This document shows, piece by piece, positions 9,801 through 21,973 of a DNA stretch of 64,000 bases (within the stretch, counting starts at the first letter, position 1; every line of letters starts with the position of its first letter). The notes beneath the pieces are model-generated. The model saw only the letters and a list, made by a program, of their open reading frames with translations, was not told the origin of the DNA and did not search any database. The translations under genes were made by a program, and so were the position numbers. Origin of the DNA: Steinernema hermaphroditum (lineage: Eukaryota; Nematoda; Chromadorea; Rhabditida; Steinernematidae). The stretch is from contig CM059621.1 of assembly GCA_030435675.1 (NCBI GenBank), forward strand, positions 1,612,001 through 1,676,000. The letters are read 5' to 3'.

Positions 9801-12800
9801 TTCATCGAATGTTACCGCTCAATTGCTTATCGAATTCGAGAAAAATGCTTAATATGGCATACTAAAAGATCATTAACAAGCAATAGAGGCCAATAGGTTA
9901 TAAAATCCATAACGAGTTTTTTGTTGTGCCCGTTCCTAAGAAAGTCGTAATATGTGAGGGTGTCCACTTTGCAAACTTGTTCTCGGTCTAAAGCCGTAGC
10001 CCATTCGCCTCGTCAAGACCTACAGGAGCCCCACCATCAAGTTACTAAGCTATTAATGGAACTTTCTGAACTGAGCCTTCAAGTAGAGTTATGAAGGGGC
10101 ACCGACATGGACGTTTTTGGGCCGGAGGAACAAGTGTGTTCGATGTGTGGCTCGATGTAATGTTGATGATTCCACAAATAAATCCTAAATCGTTCAGTGT
10201 GTTTCAGTTCTTCAAGATTCACTGAGAAACTGGGATTTTCTCTTTGGAGACTGGGCTACTTGAAAAAGTGCGTATATGTGGGTTTCGATTCGCAAGAGCT
10301 GCACCTCTGTGCACCGGACAAGGTCCTGAAAAGTTCTTGTTCTCACACCCCGCTTGGCAAGAAAGGTTGATGGTTGATCAGCTCATTTTGAAATAGAGTC
10401 TTATTTTAACTGGCTATGTCTTCGAGAAGAAAGAAAATTCTAATGTTGACATAATTGGCATTGTTGGAGTTAACATCATTTTCAGACGCTTTCTCATGAG
10501 ATTTCGCCTGTTGTTTGCGACACTACGTCATGTCCAATTGTGTTCACTAATGCTCCCAAAATTTGATGCTCTCGGAATTGTATTTCGATCGCCCACTCTC
10601 AGGACAATGACGGTACCCCTTAACGTCACCAAACCTAAAATATCCTTCGGTAACTACAAAAATCCAAGCGCAACATGCAAGTGCTCCCCCTCAGCTGCTC
10701 GTTTAGCGAAGGCGATCGCCTGAGCTTCGAGCTACCACAATCCAATCCGACGTCGACGAACGTCAGATTGCGTGACCGAGGGGCGCGCGGCGCGAAAACA
10801 ATCGCACCGAAAATTGTATTTTAGGAGGTGCGCGGAGGTAACTGATGGGGGCCGTTCCTGGCGCGCGCCGCATGCAATTCCGCTCGCGGCTATAAACGCC
10901 TCACCGCCGGCCGTTAGCCTCATTCCTCACTCCTCACTCCACTCCGCCAATCGAGCAGCCATGCGAGCAGCGTTCGTCGTCCTCGTCTTCAGCCTTGCCC
11001 TGCTGGGTACGGTAGCGCAAGCATTCGAGATTGGACAGGTGAGCGTTGAGCTGTTCTCGTAGGCCAAGTGACTAAGGGTACGGTGTGTTTTCAGGATAGC
11101 TTGGTTGGTGCAATGAAGAGATCTCTCGCTTTGGGACGCATGGGCTTCCGACCGGGAAAGCGCTCCCTTGAGGATATGGTCAATGATGAGGTGGTCAAGC
11201 GATCGCTTGCGCTCGGACGTCAGGGATTCAGGTGAGGGTCTATTCTCAGTTTTATTTGGATTTTCGGTTAGTTGCTTGGAATTGTGTTTGGTCATATTCA
11301 GTTCCGTCTATTAGGTCGTATAATTTTAGAACGCCTCAAAAAGAGTCCCTTGGGGGAAACGGGAAGCCGCCAGACGATTATTAGTTTGGTGGGCGATGTC
11401 ATGAAGATACAGATGTTCAAAGGACATTTTGATTTAATTGACTGGGAGCTCGTTACATTTCCCAATGTTAGATAGTCAGTGGCCAAATTCTATAGTCCCA
11501 TTGAACTGAGATCATCAGGTTCTATTGCTTTACGTGCCATCCGTTAGCTGGCTAATACAACATGAAGAAGCTGATCCCTTTCAGTCTGGGTTAGAGCAGC
11601 TTCCATGTCTTTAGAAACCGATGAACATCATATCATTGTAGACCCGGAAAACGTGCCTCCCCGATGAGCTTTGTCACCTCGCAAGAACTTGAAAACGCCT
11701 TGGACATCGTCACCGAAGATCAAATGGGAAAACGTTCGATCGCCCTTGGCCGCGCCGGCTTCCGTCCCGCCAAACGTTCGCTGGCCCTCGGCCGCAGCGG
11801 ATTCCGTCCCGGTAAGCGCAGCATCGCCCTCGGCCGCGAACGTTTCCGCCCAGGCAAACGCAGCGTCACCGAAATGCCGCCGATCAACATGCCGGTCAAC
11901 TTCGCCAGCGGTCGCTGTCAGATGGAGCAGCTGGAGGAGGTGTACAGCGTGCTCATCCGCTTGGCGCAAGGATTCGAAGAGATGACGGCGAAGTGCCAGG
12001 CCGAGAATCCGTTCACCACGACAAACTGATGAAACTTTCGCTCGTTGTCCCCAGTACCGTACATTGTCGCCGTATTGCCCCAAGTCGCCTCGTTGTGTGT
12101 ATAAAGCTAAGCAGCGGTTGAGTGGTATTGTGGCCCGTTGTCAGGAGTGTGTAATTTTGTAGTGGCTCCGGTAATTAAAAAGGTGTTTTGTTTTCGAGCT
12201 GAGGGCAGCGGATACAGGGATACATTTCTATGGTCTACGGTGCCGTAGCTGAACAAATAGCCGTATTCCATCAGCATCTGGCGATATACATAGGCTAGTC
12301 CACATCGGGGGTACGTTAGACGAATCTGACTGTGGACTTAGACAAAGGATGATAGTACCTAATACAAGTAAGTATCTTTGAAAGGCATTCATCTTTTCAA
12401 AGAAGAAGAGCGAGATACGATATCGAACTTTACTGAAACACAAGAAGCACCGTCGAAAACCATCAATGGATTGGACCGGTTCCATCTTACTGCCATCCTG
12501 TTCCTAGCGCGGTTCTCTGATAGTGTTTTGAGAATCGTCAGTCTGCGATCGTTGGAGATCTTCGGCAAGAACTTCCCTCTTTGTATACATAAACAATCTG
12601 ACCGACTTTGTTCAACATAAAAGCTAGGGAACATGGTCCCAGGGCAGCAAAGACCATCGTGTTATACCGCGGTTTGACTGGATTCACTCATTTCATGACT
12701 TTCTGCGAACTATGGTTTTCGCAGCCTCCCGAATCCCCAACTATTTGTTATCAAAGCTATCTCAAAATAAACAAACAATGTTCCTTGTTTTCTATCACCG

Positions 12801-15800
12801 GACTAAGGGGAAACACAGCGCATATTTGGATAAAGGCCTCATAAACTCGTTTACGCGTTCCTAATGTAATTGATCTTGCAAACACTGACATTCTTCAATC
12901 TCTGCATAAACGAGATCTCGTGTTTCATGTGCTATCTGATGCGAAAAGCAATCCGCATACATATAAATCATCTGCTTTCTAATTATAACCTCTTCTATGC
13001 CCGATTTTATGGGTTCATATCCGTTACAAGGACGACGCACACAACAGCTGTTCTAGAAAAAACGCCCCGCTGACAACCGAAATTTATTACTCCCTTAACA
13101 CGCATATTTGAGCGCGTGGGATAAAGAGCTGTTTTGTTCGAGAGGGGGCTGGTAAATAAGGGTCTGATTTGTCGGCAACATACAATGCCATTCTTTTTTG
13201 ACGGGCAAATAACAAGTGCCGCTGTAAGGCGCTTGACTCAGCAAGGCAGTGGTGGCAGTACAATGCAAAAAAGTGCTAACTTGAGAGATGAACGACAAAT
13301 AGTCCTTTATGACAGCGTTTAGTTCCTTCAGAGTCAGTTTCCTTGAACAGTGAACGACACTGGATATAAATAGAGCTCAACACTACAACAGCATTCATAG
13401 TGACCGGGAAGGGCAATTTAAAGGCTTGACCATGATCTTTTTAGCGTTTAACATGCACATTGAAGATCGGCACTACTGTCAAGGTTACTACCTGACTGGT
13501 CTTGTTCATATAGTTGTTTTCACGACCTATAATTAGAGATGATACCATTTTGTACGTATAGAAATCGTTAGAAAAACACCTCCATCCTATTTTTTGTTGG
13601 ATACGATCCGGGGTATGCCTAATTAGTGTGACTAAAAATACCTGAATAAATGGAAAATAACACATATTATCGAAATAACAATCGCGTTTGTGGCCGAAGT
13701 TCCACTAAAATGTTCGCGAAGCATTAGGAAACCAGAGGTTCATAAAAATCGGAACATAGCCAGGATATCGATATGTGGATGGAGCAAAAGATTGTTACCT
13801 ATTTCAATATGTTTTTATTAGTAGGTGAGACAGATCTATCTGATCATCCGGTGAAAAACAGTAATACCTAATAGTCTATAGGGCAGTGTTGCAAAATGGC
13901 CCGCTCATGAGAGATATGTTGAAAACCCCCGGCTTTCCATCAACTCCCGTTAACGGCATGACCTGTTTCTTTGATAATACATGACCGAAATCAACCATCC
14001 ACAAAATACGTACCACTTTAGGTTGCTGATCGTCACTATAGGCCTGTTTGCCATTGCTGGAATGCTGAGATTCTCCACTAATGGTCGACGGAGAGGTGGA
14101 CATCTGTGAGTTTCTCCATTGGATTTCCGCCATACCGGATGCTATAAAAGTTTGAGTACTTGTCTGCTGGCCCGCTCTCTGCCACACTTACAGACACTTC
14201 CGAACGAGTTCGAACTGACGGGTCGGAACCGATTGCCGTTCTGAGGCTGCAGCGGAATCTTTACCGTCTGCGGTTCCTTATCTGTGCCAAGTGGTGGCTG
14301 GGGGATACGGATCAGATTAGAATTGCGATGGTCCATGATGTTATTGTACGACGGTGGTAAAACCTGAAACATAATCTCTAAAATGGCTGCGACTAAAACC
14401 GAAACCGGTTAATATATCTTTCGTTGACCCACTCAACCCCTGAACCACTTAGTGGTTCCGAAAAAACTAGCCAACTTCTAAACGCTCATTCTCGACGTCA
14501 AGGTCACATATGCATTTAATTCAAATGGCTCACCTTCTTCGGTCGCATAATAACTTGGTAATTGTCCGCTGCCGCCACGTTCGTTGAGTACACTTCAGGC
14601 TGACTGGCGTACAGCGCCGATCGGCGGTCGAATCCGTTGAGTCCCATCGTGGGACCCCGTTTCCGCTCCATTCTGCAAATGTCGCACTTTAGTGAATGGT
14701 GACAGCGCACGTGAGAGCGAAACAGTCGTAACAGAGGGCAACGAAAAACGAGAGAAAAAACAAAGGACTTAGGTTACTGTACGGTCGTTCAAAAACCGAG
14801 TTATTAGAAAAATAAAAAGAAGTAAGGTTTTCTTTTAGGTATTCCCGAAATTAACGGACCATTGTTCTTTATTGCTGTGTGTGGGATTTAGAACGTAATT
14901 AGTAATCATTAAAATGTTCCGTTCAAATATCTATAGTCAATTTTGTCGACGTCCCGTTTACTGCCTGTGTGGGCGATCTGGTTAGTGTCTTTTGCCATTT
15001 TTCAAATCCGGGTTCGGCACCCTTCGCAACCACTGCTTTATAGCCTTGCTCAGGTGTGCGCATTTTGAGGTTAATGTTTAATAACTTATGAAGCTTCTCT
15101 TACAAGTAATTATGTGAAAGCATCAAATACAAAAGCAGGGGCACACACGAAATAGTCAATCTGCCGAAACGGGTTCACAAATCCGAACAAATGCGTCAGT
15201 GCTCAGTCATCAAAGATGCAATTTAAAAGCAATTTTGAAGTAAAACAATGAATGAAATTCATGGAGAAATATTAGGTTGGCAAAGGCGAACGCGACATCA
15301 AAAAATCAGGAACGTACATTCGAACACAGTCACTCTGAATACAAATACGATTTCCTTGGTCCCGAAGTGGGCGTCTTTGCAAAAACGTTACTCATCCTCT
15401 TTTTCAAACATCCTCCGCGCACACTTTCCTACAAAAGTGAATCGAAGTGTCGCGCAGCTGCGGGGCACACCAATGCAAAACGCAAACATCTGTACGCGGT
15501 CGCAGAAAAACGCGCAAATTGGATGAATTCCCCTAAATGGGTATCCGTCGGACAATTAGAACTGTTCTTCAATCCGAGCAGTCACAGTGCACGCTCTGAA
15601 ATGTGCACCGGGGTCGCCGGGCGCTGCAGACAGGTTTCCCGTCTTCGATCATGTGCGCGCGAAGAGTTTACGACACCCCGGGAGCTATTAAATCAACACG
15701 TCAGGACGCGAGGAGAACGCCAATGGGTATTGTTGGGCTCGGTTTGGGGTGGACAGGAGCAAAATATTTGTTTGCCTTAATCCGTATGTTTGCAAGCAGT

Positions 15801-18800
15801 GCGCCACAGAGAGAGACATGTTTTAGAGTTTTACGGTTTGTGATCACTTTCACCCATTTTATGGTCGACACTTTACGATTCACGGCAAGCGCTTATTTCT
15901 TCGAAAACGAGCCGGGTACTGTAGAACGTTATGTACTGCATTTTCGCTCTTTTCGTTCACAGCATTATTTGAAACGGAAGTTACTACAAACATTGAAGGG
16001 TAATCCAAAAAAGCTTCCCGGCTTATACGCATACCAATATAAATACCCATCGGAAAATACGTAAAACCAGTATCGGCAATTTTGTTAATCATCTCAGGAA
16101 GCGATGAAAGAAACTAAGAAGGGATGAATGGGTAGGGAACGGAGACGAACCCGGAACCCGGTTTTCGACTCCGTTTTTTTTAGGTCCAGGTCCCGGGTAA
16201 GTTATATACTACCGAGATCAACCACAGATGCAGTTTGTGCAATGCTGAGAAAGTTGACTACAGTCATTTGAACGTAACTTTCGAACGTTGTTTACATTGT
16301 CAGACTTGCATATAAGTCTGTTTGCCAGTTTCCAGCTCGTTCTGCGGTGAACAATATGGAAGGTTCCTCTGTAAAATTCTTGAATAGGCCACGCCAACAG
16401 TGAAACCTATTCCAACGTTTGGTAGCAAACTGGGCTTTAATGTAGGTGTTTTCGTAAAATCAGGCACTTTCCATTCATCACAGTCATCATTACACTCCTT
16501 TGTTTTTGTGCTCTGCAAAACCCGTTTTTCGGTGCACCCTGCGTTCATGATAAATTATGAAAGTCGTCTGAAACCTTTCCTGTTTTGGCTTGACTCTCAC
16601 AGAATACAACAACCACTCTGGTGAGATGAACACATGTAAAGATAAAATTTGCTTCATTTATGGAAGGTGCTCCCTCCAAACAGGTAGTCTTTTATTGTTA
16701 CTTCCTAACTAGTGCCCTCTAAGCATAATCTAAGCAATGTATAAGTTAACAGCAGAAATAAGATGTCCTCAAGTCCAATTTGAATGGGCATCACCAAGAA
16801 GAAAAAGACAGGTTGTTCAAGCACGGTTAAAAACGACTTACCCAAGATCATCCATATCCAGCTTTCCCTCACTTCTGACTCGCTGGAGATTAGAAGTGCC
16901 TTGTCGTTTCTCGGTCAGCGCCAAACGGATTCCGGCCAGGAATCGCTCGAACGTCAGCTTCCCGCTGGGAGGAGTGAGTCGCCCGAGGCAGTCGAGGAAG
17001 TTCGAGGGGAGTTGCGCTGTCGGAAGGTGACGCCAGCGGGCGCAGATCTGGAATGTGATCAGATTATAGTGTTGAGGCGATGGCGATAAGAAAGCTGGAT
17101 TGTGTTAATGTGATTTTGGCGACAAACTGCCGGCGTTTGGAAAACGTATTCATTGGATGAGTAGAATAAAAGTGTGGGCAATAAGAGTACTAATGTGTCT
17201 AAAACGTGGCTTTTTCGATCGAAAGTCGCTTAGATAATAATATCAGTGAACAAGCAGGCATCAAATGGGAACTGCTAGGATCACGTGACCGGCAAAGTCG
17301 AGGTAAACAACGATATAAAAAAGACCGGACGCTTTGGGTGTTTTTGTAAACATTATTGCAGGCCAATCTAGCTATCCGAGTCACAATCAGGATTGTGGAT
17401 GGCGAATATTGTGGCGAGCTTCTATGTTATATTATGGTAGAGTTATTAACAGCATGAAAGTTAGTACTGATGACAAATTGCGGTAACCCAGTCCTTTTTA
17501 AATAAACTAAAGCGGACCCATGTATTTTAGAGCTGCCTCTACAAAAAAGCATTCTATTCACATGGATGAACTCGTAAAGGAACTTATAGCGTCGTTCGCC
17601 TCAGACCAGCCTGAAAGTTAGCGGACAAGGAGTGCAAAGGGAGTCCCTTTAACTGCAAAATCTGATCTGCTGGCATGGATCCGCACATCAGAAAGACAAA
17701 AAGAACATCATAAATATTATAAAGCCGGTGCGGTCCAGCTAGAATGCGATAAGAAGAAAGTAGAAAGAAATTGTTGGGAGAGGAGTCGGACCCGAACCCA
17801 AAAAAAAACCAGTCAAGGCGCTCCCAATTCAGCGACCCTAACACGCGGCTACACTTCCTTATTATAGATGTTCTGGTTTGTCCACAGGATTCAAATGGTG
17901 TTTAAATAGTTTCATCTTCAGGCGAAATCTTGGGAACTAAGCGTACTCGAAATGCATTCTTTATTGATCCCGATCCGATAGGTTCCGTTGTCCGTAATTT
18001 GAGCTGAAGAGAAAATGCACGATTTTTAAATGATGTTATAGTTGACAACCAACACTGAAAACTCCGGCCCATAAATGGAAAGCTTTAAGTGTTACTAACA
18101 CTAAGATGTACGACAATAGAAACTTAGAGTCATGCACAAAAAATTTGTCCAACGTCTTGAGTGCGTGCCATGAAAAGCGCTGAGTTTTCTTTTATCAGGA
18201 ATCAGTAAAACGAGTGCAGTAACAATCAACGTTATCGGCATAGGGGGCCATAATGCAATAAGGCTTATGTTGATAAATCAATAAATGATCTTAACGAACC
18301 AACCTCTTCATACGTAACGAAGCCCTTTCTCTCCGTATCGACAACGTCGAATAGAACCTTCAAGGAATCAACAAAATGATCCGGAAGCTGCGTGAACTTT
18401 GGTCCTCCACGCATCGCCTGTAAAAGAATATGGATGAGAAAAAAACCCAAAAGTAACATTTCACGCAACATCGTTTTCTGCAAAACAAAACAACACAAAA
18501 GCGGCGAGAAAACGGGGACGCTCGCGATCGCGTATACATAAAAGGAATGCTGTATGACGCGAGCAGAGTGATCGAAGCGAAAATTCTCGAGAGATAAGAG
18601 ATAGCGACACCGACACGGCGACCCGGGTGGCGTGCGCCGAGGGACAAAAGGAATTTAAGTATAGCGCCGTTGGGCATCGACAGAAGAGTGGAGAGTTTAC
18701 GCGATCGGTTACGATGTTTTCGTGACACGCAACATTGGGTTTAATTAGGGAGCAGATGCGCCGCCGAGATGGATGAAGATTTGACGAAATGATCGTGTAT

Positions 18801-21522
18801 AAGAGGGATAACAATATCATCGATTAGGATGACTTCCAGAGCGATCAAGATTGAGCTTTTGAAAGGTTGTGGGAACTTTTCTCCTAAAACGGTGGTCAAA
18901 AACATGTTGAAAAGAGGGCACAAATACTGTTCAATACGTTTTTGAATTATGATGAACGAAGTGAATGAAAGTGGAAGCAGGTCTACATCGCTCAGAGATA
19001 ACCACGTAGTAAAATAAAGGCCGGTCCTCAATGTTCCCTAGTTCCCTTTACGGATATCACGCACAGGCAGTACCATTTCTCGTAAAAAAGCACGATACAG
19101 TCATCCAATTGTCGTCGAAATAATGGGGAAAGTGGGCGAAAGCGAATTCAAGTTTGTCAAATTCGAATGTCGGAGCGGTTCGTTTACGAATCTAATATCT
19201 TGATCAGCCCAAGAAACAGGGTGTCTAAGTATAGGATCTCCGGGTATCCAGCTCACCAGCTTAAAAATTGTGGGAACCCTGTCCTCTAGATTTACATTGA
19301 CCAGGCAAATATGGAACCCGCCAACCTGATCTCCCATATTTCTAAGCTGAATCGTCGACAATATGAAAACTGATGTGACCTTTGGTTATACATATGCAGG
19401 ATACAGGACGACTTAAAGAGAAATACCATCACACGACCACAGCCGACAAACGCACAAAAAACCGGAGTCTTTAGCATGACACAATTGCGACGAACGCCAT
19501 GCAGCGTTCAAAACAATGCCGTTCACTTCTACTTAACACACTTTCGAGCGCGTAAATCATGGCGGATTGACACATTACTCGCGACGTGACGGGCGTTGCG
19601 GCGCAAGGCCAAATTCGTCGACGAAAACACTTAAAAGGAGACCGGGAAGTGCGATGGCGCCGCGCCGACGATCACTTCAAATTCGCGCAAACTGCGCGTG
19701 CAAGTCGATCCTTGTGAGTGCAGCTGAAGTTGAAACAGTAATCGCCTACAGATGGTGTTGCTCAGTAAAGTGTGAGATGCAATAACGTCGCTGGTCAACG
19801 AAATGATCGCGCGGTGAGGGTAAGTAAGTTTGCTGTGACGAAAGTGGCAGAATGTTTCATAACGATCTTTCGCTGATTGGCAGTTATATCCATTGTGGTG
19901 TATCGTGAAACAACTTTCACGTATGAATATCTAAAGCAAACGCACGCACAGTAGAAGCTAGGTTGGTTCTTTAGCAGCAGTCAATCACTTTGAGTATCAG
20001 CATTCGCTAACAAACAGCCCGGTGTTTCTATAATACATCCAACGGTAAAATATAGGCTCGCAATTTCAATTTATTTTGTTGATATCGGGGCATGAATTTT
20101 CCTTAACCAGGACTAAGGGTACAGCTCATGTTTTTCTCTTAATGACACAATAAACAGCACTGAATGAAAGGCTGGGCCCATGTACTTTTTGTAAAACTGA
20201 CCGCAACCCTCTCACGCCCAAAAACGAGTGACTAATCCCTCTCCCACCCAAGCATACGAACCTCGCCTTCAAGGCGCCTTTTCCGTCGGCCTAATGGCAT
20301 CCGGCGACAATTATATGCAAATGAAACGCGCACGCCGACGCTCTTCCGCTTCCTTCGGACCTGTGGTCGCCGGCTGAGGGCAAAAAAGGAACCCGCGCGA
20401 CGCAGATGTGCGGAAATCCAAATTCGCCTAATGACACCTTTGTGTCAACTCACACGTGCCCTATCGCGTGGCGCCATCGTTCGCCAGAAGAGATAACGAT
20501 CGGAATTTGAGGCGATTGATTTGTCTTTAGAGATGCGAGCTTTTCTTGAATAATACGAGCATATAATCCGGCTTGAAGAAGGTGATCATAATACCGATGT
20601 TCGTGACGGGAAGCCCTACATAAATCTCACACCTTGATACAGGTCTATAGGATTTTTGGCAAAAAGCTTCTCTATGAAGTCTACTAAACAAAGCGATTAC
20701 AGGGATCCTTGTCATTGCTATCATAATGTGCTGAAAAGAAGCAAAAGTGAGCGTCAAAATCCCTGGTAGTTCTTATGACAATAGCCCGCATGAGCCAGTC
20801 CATTTGAGCGTCCGAGTTTTTTGGCTGTTTTCTAGAAAGCACAAGAACTAGAATCACTAATTCAACAGAAGCATAACTGTGGTTCCTGTAAGGAGGAAGT
20901 CGCAGTTAGATCTAATAGCAAAAAAACCCACAAATGCTTGTGATATCTCGCACATAGCCTGAAGTAATATAGTACTGACAGCCATTCATCGATCACACCG
21001 CAACTCAGACGACGACATCGATAAACAATTGGATTAACTCGGCCTTAGCAGTACCGTCTTCCCCTTCCCGATTCGGACTTTCCTCACTGCGGCGCGTCCT
21101 CGCAAGACTCTTCAACCACACTAACCCTGTTTACTCGAGCGCTCAGACACGCTGCGAATAAACATTCCCGCGAGCAGGCCTACAATGGCAAACGCAAACA
21201 ATGTGGTTTTTGCGGTGGAATTCGCTTTTTTCACACCGAACATGGGATGCGAGCTATACTGACGGTAAACACATTGAGCCGTATTTTGCGCCCATTAAAG
21301 AAATACGTCCTCACCCAAAGGTCACCCAGCCTCAAAAGGCTCGTTAGGTGATCGATGGAGCGCGACCAAGGCGCTCCCGTAAACAGTCAGTAATTACCGG
21401 TGAGCACGCGCGTGCGCGGCTGACTGTGGCAGATGTGTGTCTTTCAGCCGATTATTGCAACTATCGTTCATGAGAGCACTTACCTCCAGCGCGGCGATGA
21501 CCGCCTTGACTGCGGGAGACAT
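6851..21522 (-). CDS. SAPCD (Suppressor APC domain) family protein
   Basis: Eight exons: 21522-21484, 18417-18304, 17047-16842, 14672-14534, 14363-14265, 14178-14014, 8210-8064, 7156-6851, together 404 residues. All splice phases match. Residues 14-115 form the EF-hand-like SAPCD domain: PDHFVDSLKVLFDVVD, then YEEICARW across an intron, then LTPPSGKLTFERFLAGI. Residues 255-303 hold the second conserved block (LLEEERELMQRGVDV..LLSWYSDRL). Residues 304-404 end in a coiled coil with LHKQNKRLTDELNEKSRLLE. This order and length match vertebrate SAPCD2 (about 394 residues), which binds LGN at the cell cortex and influences spindle orientation and polarity; that role here is inference. The middle (120-254) is low-complexity and poorly conserved. 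The 86-nt intron at 14264-14179 is my least certain junction. A plus-strand neuropeptide gene lies inside the 8211-14013 intron. The protein may have a longer C-terminus (see findings). Confidence 0.85.
10891..10896 (+). promoter_or_regulatory. TATA box of the nested RPamide gene
   Basis: TATAAA sits 65 bp upstream of the ATG at 10961, in a locally GC-rich, CpG-bearing stretch (10770-10920) that differs from the AT-rich intron around it. This supports the nested gene having its own promoter. Confidence 0.5.
10961..12029 (+). CDS. RPamide neuropeptide precursor, NLP-2/22/23 type
   Basis: Three exons, 10961-11038, 11095-11231 and 11642-12029, give a 200-residue prepropeptide. Residues 1-21 are the signal peptide (MRAAFVVLVFSLALLGTVAQA). 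KR sites release five related peptides: SLALGRMGFRPG (36-47), SLALGRQGFRPG (63-74), SIALGRAGFRPA (104-115), SLALGRSGFRPG (118-129) and SIALGRERFRPG (132-143). Four end in Gly and would be amidated to ...RPamide; the third ends in Ala. C. elegans NLP-2 contains SIALGRSGFRPG, so the family is firm. These peptides act on AKH/GnRH-like receptors and affect sleep and arousal in C. elegans. Intron 2 splits the Arg codon of peptide 2, and retention would hit a stop at once. The tail (146-200) has two cysteines, C164 and C190, around a helix. It is nested antisense inside an intron of the SAPCD gene. I give no symbol because nlp-2, nlp-22 and nlp-23 cannot be told apart here. Confidence 0.93.
12174..12179 (+). 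terminator. Candidate polyadenylation signal of the RPamide gene
   Basis: ATTAAA, a common variant signal, lies about 145 bp after the stop codon, within an A-rich stretch. No canonical AATAAA is closer. Confidence 0.35.
12200..13870. other. Remainder of SAPCD intron 6, no further gene seen
   Basis: Short open frames on both strands show no domain or splice context. The stretch 8211-10760 on the other side of the nested gene is likewise empty. Open frames at 8273-9571 do not assemble into a gene. Confidence 0.4.
15240..16070 (+). other. Unexplained open stretch in SAPCD intron 3
   Basis: Two overlapping plus-strand open frames (167 and 153 residues, 15277-15780 and 15603-16064) are longer than expected by chance in intronic DNA, but I recognise no domain in either. 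At 15272 the sequence TTAGGTTGGC follows a TA, which resembles a mariner-type terminal repeat, so this may be a decayed transposon. No matching other end was found. Confidence 0.25.
17775..17848 (-). repeat. tRNA-like (SINE-type) sequence
   Basis: On the minus strand the order is an A-box-like TAGGGTCGCTGAATTGGGAG, a T-run, then a B-box-like GGTTCGGGTCC. The acceptor stem does not pair and no sensible anticodon arm forms, so it is not a working tRNA. A tRNA-derived SINE remnant is the best guess. It lies in a SAPCD intron. Confidence 0.3.
18418..21483. other. SAPCD intron 1, no other gene supported
   Basis: This 3.1 kb intron separates the 13-residue first exon from the rest. The part near the first exon (20.2-21.5 kb) is GC-richer and likely includes intronic or promoter-proximal regulatory DNA (inference). 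I found no RNA gene or repeat in it. Confidence 0.4.
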
Positions 21523-21973
21523 CGCCCGCCGCGGTGGTCACTTGACTCTGTCGTTTTTAATTAATCTGCCGAAACAGACAGATGTCAGAGGGAATTAGTA
21601 GATGTTCTTGTCGACCAATGTGAATAGATTAAGAAGGTGCGCCGTCTGGAGGACACATTATTGGCGTAGAGACATCATTTCGAAATCTTATGTTAAAGTG
21701 ATCATTCGGCAAGTCTACAGGTTTTCACAAAATAATGGTACAATTTTTCTGTAACCCAAGGGCTTTCCTCGAAGATTCCAATGCCGGACACAAAAGAGTT
21801 TTACCTTGGTTGGATCAGAAGCCCGGAGCTTCTAACTTCTGACTCCGGATCGTTTCGATTTCAGTCCCAGGAATGTTTTTTATTTTAGTTGGGTCCGTCA
21901 CAAGTTCGCCACCAGTTTATCATTGCCACAACAAATTGCAAGGCTTTACAATTCAGTAATTCGTACATATTTA

